Below, piece after piece: positions 7,805 to 15,782 of a DNA stretch of 18,582 bases. Location of the stretch: NCBI GenBank assembly GCA_905209435.1, contig CAJLTE010000066.1:1-18582 (forward strand), given 5' to 3'. Position 1 is the first letter of the stretch. Each line of letters starts with the position of its first letter. The DNA comes from an uncultured Blautia sp. GTDB taxonomy: Bacteria > Bacillota_A > Clostridia > Lachnospirales > Lachnospiraceae. Under the pieces are notes generated by a model. The model worked only from the letters and a program-made list of their open reading frames with translations. It made no database searches and had not been told where the DNA came from. Made by a program: the position numbers and the translations under genes.

Positions 7805-7840
7805 AAAAATCAGAAGACAGGCTGACGGTCTTCTGATTTT
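7805..7840 (-). terminator. intrinsic terminator after purD
   Basis: A 13-pair stem (core ATCAGAAGAC at 7809-7818 with GTCTTCTGAT at 7828-7837, extended by A-T pairs) with a nine-base loop. On the minus strand it runs into TTTTTGTTTT, ending the purE-purM-purN-purD transcript about 40 bases after purD. The flanking A/T pairs would let it work on the plus strand too. Confidence 0.85.
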
Positions 7841-7881
7841 GTGATTCACTGTTTTTATACTATTTTATATTTTTCTGTCTT

Positions 7882-9156
7882 TTATGCCTCATCGATTGCT
7901 TTACCGATATCGTGACGCATATATTTATTTGCAAATGTAATCCACTCAGTGGCTTCATATGCATTCTTTCTTGCTTCTTTCAAATCTTTACCTGTCGCAG
8001 TAATTCCAAGAACGCGGCCGCCATTAGTAACGATCTGACCATCTTTCAGTTTGGTTCCTGCGTGGAAACAATAATAGCCATCTTTGTCTTTAAACTTCTC
8101 AAATCCATACATAGGAATGCCTTTTTCATATTTTACAGGATAACCATCACTTGCAAGAACTACGCATACGGCTGCATTGTCTTCAAACTGAAGTTCTACC
8201 TGATCCAGAGTTCCGTTCACACAGGCTTCCATAACTTCAATAATGTCATTCTTCATACGCGGAAGAACCACCTGTGCTTCAGGATCTCCAAAACGCGCAT
8301 TGTATTCCAGAACTTTTGGTCCGTCCTGTGTAAGCATGAGGCCGAAGAAGATGATTCCTTTGAATGGACGCCCCTCTGCTGCCATTGCATCTACAGTTGG
8401 CTGATATACATATTTCTTACAGAACTCGTCTACTTCTTCTGTATAGAACGGACTTGGAGAGAAAGTTCCCATTCCACCTGTGTTCAGGCCCTGATCTCCA
8501 TCCTGAGCACGTTTGTGATCCTGTGCAGAAGTCATAGTGCGAATAGTCTTTCCATCTACGAATGACAACACTGAAACCTCACGTCCGGTCATAAATTCTT
8601 CAATAACCATAGTATTTCCGGCATTTCCGAATTTCTTATCTTCCATAATTTCTTTTACGCCATCTTCTGCTTCTTTCAGGTCTTTACAGATCAGTACACC
8701 CTTACCAAGTGCAAGACCATCTGCTTTCAGAACAATTGGAAATTTTGCTTCTGTGCGGAGATATTCCAGTGCTTTCTCCGGATCATCGAAATTCTCGTAT
8801 GCTGCTGTAGGAATGTTGTATTTTTTCATAAGATCTTTTGAGAATGCTTTAGATCCCTCGAGAATGGCTGCATTTTTTCTTGGTCCGAATACTTTCAGAC
8901 CGCGAGCCTCAAATACGTCTACTACACCACCTACCAGAGGATCATCCATACCAATGATAGTAAGATCAATTTCTTTTTCCTGTGCAAAATCAGCAAGTTT
9001 CTCAAATTCCATGGCTCCGATATCCACACATTCTGCAAGTTCAGCGATTCCTGCATTACCTGGTGCACAATAAATTTTATCTACTTTCGGGCTTTTGGAA
9101 ACACTCCATGCAATGGCATGTTCTCTGCCGCCGCTGCCTACGATTAAGACTTTCAT
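7882..9156 (-). CDS. purD: phosphoribosylamine-glycine ligase (GAR synthetase)
   Basis: Catalyses ATP-dependent joining of glycine to phosphoribosylamine, the second step of de novo purine synthesis. The 424 residues fit the family: N-terminal GSGGREHA (7-14), ATP-grasp segment KADGLALGKGV (144-154), EEFMTGREVS (about 186-195), and metal-binding EYNARFGDPE (284-293). The usual GPEAPL is GMDDPL (69-74), a variant. The ATG at 9156 has GGAG 12 bases upstream, a rather long spacing. It is the last gene of the pur cluster, separated from purN by 145 bases without a visible terminator, and is followed by a strong terminator. Confidence 0.97.
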   Translation of the reverse strand: MKVLIVGSGGREHAIAWSVSKSPKVDKIYCAPGNAGIAELAECVDIGAMEFEKLADFAQEKEIDLTIIGMDDPLVGGVVDVFEARGLKVFGPRKNAAILEGSKAFSKDLMKKYNIPTAAYENFDDPEKALEYLRTEAKFPIVLKADGLALGKGVLICKDLKEAEDGVKEIMEDKKFGNAGNTMVIEEFMTGREVSVLSFVDGKTIRTMTSAQDHKRAQDGDQGLNTGGMGTFSPSPFYTEEVDEFCKKYVYQPTVDAMAAEGRPFKGIIFFGLMLTQDGPKVLEYNARFGDPEAQVVLPRMKNDIIEVMEACVNGTLDQVELQFEDNAAVCVVLASDGYPVKYEKGIPMYGFEKFKDKDGYYCFHAGTKLKDGQIVTNGGRVLGITATGKDLKEARKNAYEATEWITFANKYMRHDIGKAIDEA

Positions 9157-9301
9157 TTTATCCGTTTGCTCCTTTTCTACGTAACATAATCTGATGTTTC
9201 AGCCAAAGCATTTCTATAGCTGTTTAAGCCCCACAAAATTCGCAGGCCATTACCAACGCTTATAGAATTGCTTCTGTTTGATTTTTTACAACAGACTATC
9301 A
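9157..9301 (-). other. purN-purD spacer
   Basis: These 145 bases hold no convincing gene, promoter or terminator. The only structure seen is a six-base inverted repeat TCTGTT/AACAGA near 9273-9295. An eight-codon open frame here lacks a ribosome site. purD is probably read from the purE promoter. Confidence 0.4.
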
Positions 9302-9943
9302 CTATTCTTCTGTATTAAATTCTTCTATATCCACTCTGCCGTTCACAACTTTTACCTTATCATTGGCAATAAGATTAATAGCTTTTGGCAGAATTTTCCA
9401 CTCAGCCTTCTCCATGACACGCCTCTGGAGAACTTCCGGAGTGTCATCAGATTTGATCTTCACTGCCTTCTGCAAGATAATCGGACCTGTATCTGTACCA
9501 GCATCAACAAAATGTACAGTGGCACCTGTAACACGGACACCTCTTGCAAGCGCTTTCTCATGTACATGAAGTCCATAATAACCTACACCGCAAAATGACG
9601 GGATTAAAGATGGATGAATGTTGATGATCTTATTTGGATATGCTTCCACGATCATTGGCGGAATCGCTACAAGGAATCCAGCCAGTACGATCAGATTCAC
9701 ACCGCTTTCTTTCAATTTTGCCAGAAGTGCTTTGTGAAATTCTTCTCTGTTCTCAAATTGTTTCGGAGAAATGCATACAGCTTCTATGTTGTGGTTCTTT
9801 GCTCTCTCCAGTGCATAAGCACCCGGATTGTTGCTGATAACCAGTGATATTTCTGCATTTGTTATCTTTCCACTGTCAATGGCATCCAGGATAGCCTGCA
9901 GGTTTGTGCCGCCGCCTGAAACCAGTACACCGACTTTTAACAT
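9302..9943 (-). CDS. purN: phosphoribosylglycinamide formyltransferase (folate-dependent)
   Basis: Transfers a formyl group from 10-formyltetrahydrofolate to GAR, the third step of purine synthesis. The 213-residue protein shows the phosphate-binding GGGTNLQAI (10-18), the catalytic pair Asn108 and His110 in INIHPSLIP, and the catalytic Asp151 in [11 protein letters not shown]. Length is normal. Its ATG at 9943 overlaps the purM stop by seven bases (ATGTTAA) and has AAGGAG eight bases upstream, so purM and purN are translated together. Confidence 0.97.
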   Translation of the reverse strand: MLKVGVLVSGGGTNLQAILDAIDSGKITNAEISLVISNNPGAYALERAKNHNIEAVCISPKQFENREEFHKALLAKLKESGVNLIVLAGFLVAIPPMIVEAYPNKIINIHPSLIPSFCGVGYYGLHVHEKALARGVRVTGATVHFVDAGTDTGPIILQKAVKIKSDDTPEVLQRRVMEKAEWKILPKAINLIANDKVKVVNGRVDIEEFNTEE

Positions 9944-10962
9944 AAAGTCACTCCTTTTTCACCATCTTCGATACGTCCTACTACATATGGAGTATCTCCA
10001 GCTGCTTTGATTGCTTCCATTGTTTTATCTACATCTGCTGCATCCACAGCAAGAACCATTCCAAGTCCCATATTGTAGGTGTTGTACATCATCTGTTCTT
10101 CGATGTTGCCTTTCTCTGCAAGAAGTTTGAAGATTGGGAGTACCGGGTAACTGTTCTTCTCTACTACTGCACGTGTGCCGTCTTTGAGCATACGCGGAAT
10201 ATTCTCGTAGAATCCGCCACCTGTGATATGACTGCATGCATGTACACGCACACCTGCGTTCTTGATGCTCTTTAATGCTTTTACATAGATTCTGGTTGGT
10301 GCAAGAAGTGCCTCTCCAAGTGTTGTACCAAGTTCATCATAGTAGGTATCTAAAGATTCCTTCGTCATGTCAAATACTTTGCGGACAAGGGAAAATCCAT
10401 TACTGTGAACACCTGTGGATGCCATACCGATCAGAACATCTCCGGCTTTCAGGTCTTCACCTGTGATCATATCTTTTTTATCGCACACACCTACTGCGAA
10501 ACCAGCAAGATCATATTCATCTTCCGGCATCAGCCCCGGATGCTCTGCTGTCTCACCACCGATCAGGGCTGCATCAGACTGTACACATCCCTCAGCTACA
10601 CCGCCTACGATGGCAGCGATCTTCTCCGGATAATTCTTGCCACATGCAATATAATCAAGGAAGAATAATGGTTCTCCACCTGCACATGCAATGTCGTTAA
10701 CGCACATAGCTACTGCATCAATACCAATAGTATCATGTTTATCCATTACCATAGCAAGTTTTACCTTAGTTCCACATCCATCTGTACCGGACAGCAATAC
10801 CGGTTCTTCCATATCTTTTATCTTTGCAAGGGAAAATGCTCCGGAAAATCCACCCAGGCCTCCGAGTACTTCTTCGCGCATGGTTCTCTTTACATGTTCT
10901 TTCATCAGTTCTACTGACTTGTATCCTGCTTCAATATCTACTCCAGCGGTCTTGTAATCCAT
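9937..10962 (-). CDS. purM: phosphoribosylformylglycinamidine cyclo-ligase (AIR synthetase)
   Basis: Closes the imidazole ring, converting FGAM to AIR with ATP. The 341-residue length from the chosen start matches the family. Visible motifs are GTDGCGTK (59-66), the glycine-rich [10 protein letters not shown] (34-43) and the ITGGGFYEN segment in the C-terminal half. The ATG at 10962 ([10 protein letters not shown]) has GGAGGA about five bases upstream; the frame stays open 40 codons further up to a GTG, but that extension is arginine-rich at its end, lacks a ribosome site and is absent from the family. It overlaps purN and follows purE after 146 bases. Confidence 0.97.
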   Translation of the reverse strand: MDYKTAGVDIEAGYKSVELMKEHVKRTMREEVLGGLGGFSGAFSLAKIKDMEEPVLLSGTDGCGTKVKLAMVMDKHDTIGIDAVAMCVNDIACAGGEPLFFLDYIACGKNYPEKIAAIVGGVAEGCVQSDAALIGGETAEHPGLMPEDEYDLAGFAVGVCDKKDMITGEDLKAGDVLIGMASTGVHSNGFSLVRKVFDMTKESLDTYYDELGTTLGEALLAPTRIYVKALKSIKNAGVRVHACSHITGGGFYENIPRMLKDGTRAVVEKNSYPVLPIFKLLAEKGNIEEQMMYNTYNMGLGMVLAVDAADVDKTMEAIKAAGDTPYVVGRIEDGEKGVTLC

Positions 10963-11108
10963 AATTATCCTCCGTCTTCTCCTCTCGATCCTGTTTAGAA
11001 TCTGAGTTGTCCTCATTTTATAGTGGTTTTCAAATCCAGGCTTCTGCTGTATGCCGCCTGTTATACTCAGGCTGCCATTCACTGAGTGAACAATAACCTC
11101 TTCAAAGT
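10963..11108 (-). other. purE-purM spacer with small hairpins
   Basis: The spacer carries two short perfect inverted repeats, TTCACT-C-AGTGAA and GCCTG-AGTATAA-CAGGC (roughly 11056-11090), with no U-run after either. They may be mRNA-processing or stability hairpins between purE and purM. I saw no well-formed promoter. Confidence 0.35.
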
Positions 11109-11609
11109 TTAGTAGTTTTTATATCCAACTTCCTGTAATCTTGCGTCTTTTGCTTCTACCTGTTCTTTTAATTCCTGGCTGTAAGCTTTTAATTTTGCAA
11201 GAAGTTCTGCATCTGAGGTTGCAAGGATCTTAGCTGCCAGAAGTCCTGCGTTTGCTCCGCCGTTGATGGCTACGGTTGCAACCGGAATTCCGGACGGCAT
11301 CTGTACAATGGAATAAAGGGAATCTCTTCCCCCGAGAGAAGTGGTGTGCATAGGAATTCCGATAACCGGCATCGGGAAGATTGCCGCACACATTCCTGGC
11401 AGATGAGCTGCCATTCCGGCACCTGCGATAATTACTTTAAAGCCCTTTTCTTCTGCTGTTTTTGCATATTCAAAAAAGACATCCGGTTCCCTGTGTGCAG
11501 AAATGATCTTCATCTCATAATCAATTCCCAGTTTCTCCAGAATGTCTGCTGCTTTGCTCATGATCGGCATATCTGAGTCGCTGCCCATCACAATTCCTAC
11601 TTTTGCCAT
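11109..11609 (-). CDS. purE: N5-carboxyaminoimidazole ribonucleotide mutase / AIR carboxylase PurE
   Basis: Forms CAIR in purine synthesis. From the ATG at 11609 the protein has 166 residues, the usual length, with GSDSD (9-13), SAHREPD (37-43, the catalytic histidine) and [21 protein letters not shown] lies nine bases upstream of this ATG; an open frame extends 39 codons further but has no ribosome site. No purK follows, so whether this is the class I mutase (using N5-CAIR) or a class II AIR carboxylase cannot be told from context. It is the first gene of the purE-M-N-D cluster. Confidence 0.95.
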   Translation of the reverse strand: MAKVGIVMGSDSDMPIMSKAADILEKLGIDYEMKIISAHREPDVFFEYAKTAEEKGFKVIIAGAGMAAHLPGMCAAIFPMPVIGIPMHTTSLGGRDSLYSIVQMPSGIPVATVAINGGANAGLLAAKILATSDAELLAKLKAYSQELKEQVEAKDARLQEVGYKNY

Positions 11610-11694
11610 GATTATTCTCCTTTTCTTCTCAAGCATCCTCTGACAGATTATTATTTCATAATCCGCCGGAGACTTTATTTTTAATTTTATTGAT

Positions 11695-11745
11695 AAAAAA
11701 AGTACGGTTAGAAAGGATTTTCTCAAAAATCCCTCTCTAACCGTA
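11695..11745 (-). terminator. very strong terminator-like hairpin at the head of the purE leader
   Basis: Arms 11703-11715 and 11733-11745 pair along 13 positions (TACGGTTAGA with TCTAACCGTA outermost), then after one bulged base six more pairs (11716-11721 with 11726-11731) close a four-base loop. The one mismatch in the outer stem is A/C on the plus strand but a U-G pair on the minus strand, so minus-strand RNA is the likely selected product. Seven U follow (11701-11695). It may end the M29 peptidase transcript or act as an attenuator on purE. Confidence 0.8.
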
Positions 11746-11746
11746 G

Positions 11747-11775
11747 ATTCTACTAAGATTCCCTTTTTCTGTCAA
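11747..11775 (-). promoter_or_regulatory. predicted sigma-A promoter for purE operon
   Basis: A perfect -35 TTGACA (11775-11770) and a -10 TAGAAT (11752-11747) are separated by exactly 17 bases. The expected start, near 11740, falls inside the first arm of the terminator-like hairpin at 11745-11703. The purE ATG is about 130 bases downstream. Confidence 0.65.
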
Positions 11776-11805
11776 CAATATTAGAGCAAAGAAATATTTT
11801 GACAG
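11769..11805. promoter_or_regulatory. inverted repeat overlapping the purE -35 box, possible operator
   Basis: CTGTCAACAATATT (11769-11782) and AATATTTTGACAG (11793-11805) are inverted copies apart from one extra base, separated by ten bases. The repeat covers the -35 hexamer, the position expected for a repressor site. It does not match the Bacillus PurR box. Confidence 0.45.
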
Positions 11806-11936
11806 ACTAATAAATATTTTTGGTATTCCGAATGTTTACAAGTACATTGTGCCAGTGGCACACGTTATGCACCGACTGTAGTGGAACGAAGATTGCGGGA
11901 GCGTTAGCGGAGCAATTCATAAATACATTAATTGCT
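11806..11936 (-). other. remainder of the purE upstream region
   Basis: No gene is seen here. Short hairpins are present: AGCAATT/AATTGCT (11911-11936), directly after the M29 peptidase stop, and TGTGCC-AGT-GGCACA (11848-11862). Neither has a U-run on the minus strand. The tract near 11895-11915 has a tandem GGGAGC/GGAGC pattern. Confidence 0.4.
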
Positions 11937-13970
11937 TTATTCTTCAAACGGCTCATTCAATGCTTCCGTTCCTGGAAGTACAAAACGTCCGTCTTCAATA
12001 ATAGAAGTCATCTCTCCATCATCGTCGATGGTACGGATACTGCCCAGTTCATCATACGGAATTGTAATGTCTGTGTGACATCCATAATACGCCAGGCTGA
12101 CATCTTCTTTTCTCATCTCAGAAATTTCATTGTCTCTTGCAATGATTTCTTTTCCATCCGGATTGTAAACCGGTGTATCTTCTGCCCAACTGTAGCAAGT
12201 ATCACCTACTGCGAAATGCGGTCCCATCTTTTCGGCAATAAGAATCGGCAGTTTGTCTGCAATATCATATTTCTGTGCTGCCACATAAGCTGTTGTATTA
12301 GTACCGATGGCAAACTCACCCATCGCAAGTTTCGGATGATGGAACAGAATATTATCCTCGATATATTTGCGGTTTTCTTCCTCTGTATCGAAGTTTGCGC
12401 AGCTGTAATCGATGACCTGACCACAGTCGAATACCAGTTTCAGATCACGGAACTGCAGCCCATTAAGGTATACCCTGGACACATGGAGCATTCCGCCGGT
12501 TCCTGCAAGTACAGGTGATGTAAAGACTTCTCCTAACGGAATATTTACATCTGCTACGCAGTTCTCAAAGTTTGTCTGTGCTTTCGGATCTGTCAGTGTA
12601 TGGAGATGAATGAGCAGGTCTGTCTCATTTTCTCCTTTTCCTTTAATTTCTACCCATTCACAGGTATCAAGGGTGTCAATAATCGTCTGCTGGATTTTCT
12701 GATATTTCTTGTAATCCAGAGTATTGATCTTAACAATCTCACGGAATATCTCTGCGAAATTGTCTCCAATCTCAGGTACCGGATATGCAATGATGGTGAA
12801 ACTTCTCTCGTCACCCTTAATATAGCGGTTTGTGATCTGACTGGATTCATTATCCAGTTCAAGCTGAAGTTTCTGCTGTGCCTCTGTAAAAGTCCAGCTT
12901 TCCGGTTTACTTACCGGTGAAAATGGTGTTTCACCAAATGTCTCTATCACTGCCGGTCCACCATGTACTGCTGCCAGTTCCGCATATTCATCATAAGATG
13001 TCTGCATCGCGCGAAGTTTACGCTTTACAAAATCAGAATCCATGAATAATGCACTGTCCTGTCTGTGATCATAGTCAAACTGAGGGTTTGCGATTCCACC
13101 TGTAAAACCGCTTCTGAACTGATTTCTTCTGTTTACTGCATGAAGTGCATGACGATAAATTACTGTCTGAAGCCCCATTTCCTCAAACTGAAGAATAGCT
13201 GCCTTTACCATACGTTCAAATCCAAGATGGTATCGAATGTTAACAGTTTTTTTCTTTGTAATATCTTTTCTTCCTGTGATAAAGCCTATACGATATCCCT
13301 CTGTATAGGTACGAGCCATCTCATCAATTTCTTTCTGAGTAAGGGAGTTCAGAAACTCTGCTGTTTTCAGTTCATTCTCTGATACATATTCGCCAGACCG
13401 ATACAGATAACTCAGATCATTCAGATCAGATTCCAGGATCAGCTTTACTATAAAATTGTTCTCAGGATCGATTGCTTCTCTGATACGTGTTTCTACCATG
13501 TCCTGGCAGTAATCGTTTACATAAGAAACCAGAATCTCTTTTACCTGTTTTTCCGTTGGAATCTCTTCCTGTGAAAATGCAGAATAGATTTCAAGGAAAA
13601 GTTCCAGTACAACAGTGAGATCCCATACTTTCTTTTCAAATGCATAAGCAATCACGCCATGAATCTCTGTATATAAAAACGTGAATACCTTCCCGTATTC
13701 TCCCAGTTTTTTCTGCGCATATGCGGGGTTTCCGTAGGAACTTTCATAATTTTCCGGCAGAATATCCTGATATAATTCATGGTTCTGCCTCTGCAGTTCT
13801 TCGAAGTTTTTTCCATCTGTTCCATTATCCATTACAGCAATTACCCGCTGTAAGAATACCGCTTCTTTTCTAAAGAAATCACAGTACGGTTCTTCTGCCA
13901 TTTTCTCTTCCGGTATCTGGGCGATTCTTTCTTTTGCCAATTCATACCGTTCCATAACCCATTCGTCCAA
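11937..13970 (-). CDS. M29-family metallo-aminopeptidase with long N-terminal extension
   Basis: A probable cytosolic two-metal aminopeptidase (aminopeptidase T/AmpS-like family). The C-terminal part has all five expected metal ligands: Glu481 in GEVFTSP, Glu552 in GEFAIGTN, His585 in MGPHFAVG, and His632 and Asp634 in CHTDI. Typical M29 enzymes have about 400-415 residues; this one has 677, with roughly 220 extra N-terminal residues that are largely helical and acidic, without signal peptide or membrane segment. The start is TTG at 13970, chosen because GGAG lies nine bases upstream; the next ATG, at 13955, is too far from it. It is the last of three genes with the vanZ-like and three-helix membrane proteins, 26 bases after the latter. 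Its physiological substrate is unknown. Confidence 0.9.
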   Translation of the reverse strand: MDEWVMERYELAKERIAQIPEEKMAEEPYCDFFRKEAVFLQRVIAVMDNGTDGKNFEELQRQNHELYQDILPENYESSYGNPAYAQKKLGEYGKVFTFLYTEIHGVIAYAFEKKVWDLTVVLELFLEIYSAFSQEEIPTEKQVKEILVSYVNDYCQDMVETRIREAIDPENNFIVKLILESDLNDLSYLYRSGEYVSENELKTAEFLNSLTQKEIDEMARTYTEGYRIGFITGRKDITKKKTVNIRYHLGFERMVKAAILQFEEMGLQTVIYRHALHAVNRRNQFRSGFTGGIANPQFDYDHRQDSALFMDSDFVKRKLRAMQTSYDEYAELAAVHGGPAVIETFGETPFSPVSKPESWTFTEAQQKLQLELDNESSQITNRYIKGDERSFTIIAYPVPEIGDNFAEIFREIVKINTLDYKKYQKIQQTIIDTLDTCEWVEIKGKGENETDLLIHLHTLTDPKAQTNFENCVADVNIPLGEVFTSPVLAGTGGMLHVSRVYLNGLQFRDLKLVFDCGQVIDYSCANFDTEEENRKYIEDNILFHHPKLAMGEFAIGTNTTAYVAAQKYDIADKLPILIAEKMGPHFAVGDTCYSWAEDTPVYNPDGKEIIARDNEISEMRKEDVSLAYYGCHTDITIPYDELGSIRTIDDDGEMTSIIEDGRFVLPGTEALNEPFEE

Positions 13971-13996
13971 ACTTTTTCTCTCCTTTTATTCGTCTC

Positions 13997-14317
13997 TTAA
14001 CCTGAAATTCCCATCAGGAAAATCCCAAGCCATCCAATCATTATAATCCCATTTGCAATAGATCCAATCATGCTTGTTCTGTGAGTTCTGTTTTCCTCCG
14101 AAAAACTCATAAGTCCCATTGCAAATCCATATATGGAAAACAACATTGCACAGAGACTGACACCGCCTACAATATAACCAAATCTGCCTCCCATAAAAAA
14201 TGCCAGCAGAACAGCCGTCACAAACAGAACCATGGAAGCCACTGCCAAACCAGTAGAAAGCTTTCCTTTCTGTGCTTCTTTTTTCTTTGCAAATGCGTAT
14301 CTATATCTTCTTGCCAT
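13997..14317 (-). CDS. small three-helix membrane protein (possibly DUF6142)
   Basis: A 106-residue protein with a basic N-terminus (ARRYRYAFAKKKEAQKGK) followed by three hydrophobic segments at about 20-43, 46-72 and 82-104. It resembles a Lachnospiraceae family of unknown function that I recall as DUF6142, but that match is from memory. The ATG at 14317 has GAGGAG eight bases upstream and lies inside the last codons of the vanZ-like gene (17-base overlap), so the two are co-expressed. No catalytic motif is seen. Confidence 0.75.
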   Translation of the reverse strand: MARRYRYAFAKKKEAQKGKLSTGLAVASMVLFVTAVLLAFFMGGRFGYIVGGVSLCAMLFSIYGFAMGLMSFSEENRTHRTSMIGSIANGIIMIGWLGIFLMGISG

Positions 14318-14774
14318 AAATTTTTCTCCTCAGGTGATTGCAGATAAAGAAAAGCAGATATCCAATCGCTGCCCCTGCGGTATTCAGAATCATATCGTCT
14401 ACATCAAAGCATCCCACTTTAGTAATCAGCTGAATTACTTCTACAGCAACGCTTAGCCCAAAACCGGACAATACGATCATCCATCCACTTCTCATTTTCC
14501 CGGAAATAACCGGCAGCATAAAACCAAAAGGCAGAAAACCCGCCACATTTCCAAAAAGATTGGTAAATACTGCCCAAAATCCAAGTTGTTCTCTGTATAC
14601 CCAAAAGCGTCGTATCTCAACAAATGGAACCAGATTGTATCTGTATTGTCGTTCTTCCATTGCCACTCTTCCGTATTCTTCTGAAAAGAAAAGGAAATAG
14701 ATCAAAGCAAGAACATACACAACAAACAGAACTTTTCCCAGTGTCTGTATGATACGTTTTGTTTCTTTTTTCAA
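14301..14774 (-). CDS. VanZ-family membrane protein
   Basis: A 157-residue integral membrane protein with four hydrophobic segments and the VanZ signature: NLVPF (47-51), GNVAGFLPFG (75-84), EVIQL (112-116) and FDVDDMILNTAGAAIGY (123-139). VanZ of enterococci gives slight teicoplanin resistance; most chromosomal homologues have no known role and should not be read as resistance genes. I place the start at TTG 14774, six bases after AGGGG. A longer frame beginning with GTG at 14807 would start inside the arm of the pyr terminator and has no ribosome site. No separate promoter is obvious, so read-through from the pyr operon is possible. Confidence 0.88.
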   Translation of the reverse strand: MKKETKRIIQTLGKVLFVVYVLALIYFLFFSEEYGRVAMEERQYRYNLVPFVEIRRFWVYREQLGFWAVFTNLFGNVAGFLPFGFMLPVISGKMRSGWMIVLSGFGLSVAVEVIQLITKVGCFDVDDMILNTAGAAIGYLLFFICNHLRRKIYGKKI

Positions 14775-14796
14775 TATTTTCCCCTGTTTCTGACCG

Positions 14797-14834
14797 AAAA
14801 ACCACACGGAGAAATAAGATCTTCTCCATGTGGT
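14797..14834 (-). terminator. intrinsic terminator of the pyr operon
   Basis: Arms 14801-14813 and 14822-14834 (ACCACACGGAGAA with TTCTCCATGTGGT) pair along 13 positions with an eight-base loop. The single mismatch is a U-G pair in minus-strand RNA, and a U-run follows directly. It lies 13 bases after the 50-residue gene. Confidence 0.85.
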
Positions 14835-14847
14835 TTCTGCGGTCTTT

Positions 14848-15000
14848 TTATATCAATATTTCTGATTTCTTTTTCAGCAGCCTTGCACCGTTTACGATCA
14901 TCATAACACCAGTTACAATTCCCGTAGTCAGCACAATAATTCCAACTGCCAGACTGCATGCTCCTGTGGAAGACATGGTTTTATAAATCTTTTCGTTCAT
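14848..15000 (-). CDS. 50-residue single-pass membrane protein downstream of pyrE
   Basis: A short open frame of 50 residues beginning MNEKIYKTMSSTGACSLAVG. It has a hydrophobic segment from about 15 to 41 (AVGIIVLTTGIVTGVMMIV) followed by a basic tail ending RLLKKKSEILI, suggesting one membrane helix with the C-terminus inside. GAGG lies six bases before the ATG at 15000. It sits 42 bases after pyrE with no terminator between and is followed immediately by the pyr operon terminator, so it is expressed with the pyr genes. The codon pattern and ribosome site support a real gene. Its function is unknown. Confidence 0.75.
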   Translation of the reverse strand: MNEKIYKTMSSTGACSLAVGIIVLTTGIVTGVMMIVNGARLLKKKSEILI

Positions 15001-15042
15001 AGTCATCCTCGCCTTTGTTGTTTTAGGGTTACCTGCTTTCGC

Positions 15043-15723
15043 TTATTTTGCGCCGTACTGTTCATAATATGCATCGATTGCAGCTTTCAGTGTATCATCA
15101 ATGATCACTTTTCCGTTGTATTCTTTGTTATACAGATGCTCAATTACTTCCTGCATAGTAACAATTGCATTTGTCTCAAAGCCATAAAGATCATGTACTT
15201 CGTCAAGAGCACACTTTACACCGCCTTTTCCTACTTCCATACGGTCAAGTGATACCATAAGACCAACAATTTCCACATTAGCTGCACCTTTTACCTTTGG
15301 CACAGTTTCTTCCATTGATTTGCCGGATGTTGTTACGTCTTCGATCATGACTACGCGGTCACCATCTTTTAACTTACTTCCAAGGAAACTGCCTTTATCT
15401 GCACCGTGGTCTTTCTCTTCTTTACGGTCTGAGCAGTAACGAATTTCCTTTCCATATAACTCACTGAATGCAATGGCTGTTACAACACTTAACGGAATTC
15501 CTTTGTATGCAGGTCCGAAAAGCACATCGAAATCGTCACCATATTTGTCATGAATAGCATGTGCATAGTATTCGCCCAGTTTCTTTAACTGAGAACCTGT
15601 CACATATCCGCCTGCATTCATGAAAAACGGAGATTTTCTTCCGCTCTTAAGAGTAAATTCTCCAAATTTCAGTACTTCGCTGTCTACCATAAATTCAATA
15701 AATTCCTGTTTATACTGTTCCAT
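15043..15723 (-). CDS. pyrE: orotate phosphoribosyltransferase
   Basis: Joins orotate to PRPP to form OMP, the fifth step of pyrimidine synthesis. The 226-residue protein has the type I PRPP-binding motif VVMIEDVTTSGKS (124-136), the KSGRKSPFF segment near the N-terminus (26-34) that contacts substrate, and FGPAYKGIPL (69-78). Length is within the family range. The ATG at 15723 has AGGAGG 11 bases upstream. It follows pyrD after 59 bases and precedes the small membrane-protein gene. Confidence 0.97.
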   Translation of the reverse strand: MEQYKQEFIEFMVDSEVLKFGEFTLKSGRKSPFFMNAGGYVTGSQLKKLGEYYAHAIHDKYGDDFDVLFGPAYKGIPLSVVTAIAFSELYGKEIRYCSDRKEEKDHGADKGSFLGSKLKDGDRVVMIEDVTTSGKSMEETVPKVKGAANVEIVGLMVSLDRMEVGKGGVKCALDEVHDLYGFETNAIVTMQEVIEHLYNKEYNGKVIIDDTLKAAIDAYYEQYGAK

Positions 15724-15782
15724 TTTATGTTCTGCCTCCTGTATCTATTGCAACTAATTTTATTATGACTGTTCTTTTGCAT

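Noticed and set aside
10963..11082. N-terminal extension of purM to a GTG at 11082
   Set aside because: It has no ribosome site, adds 40 residues absent from the family, and a perfect GGAGGA lies just before the ATG at 10962.
11610..11745. Purine, PRPP or ZTP riboswitch in the purE leader
   Set aside because: The leader after the predicted start is short and A+T rich, and I could not find the conserved core elements of any of these classes.
11824..11836. A sequence resembling a PurR box (TATTCCGAATGTT) upstream of purE
   Set aside because: It differs from the Bacillus PurBox at several positions and no inverted second box lies 16-17 bases away.
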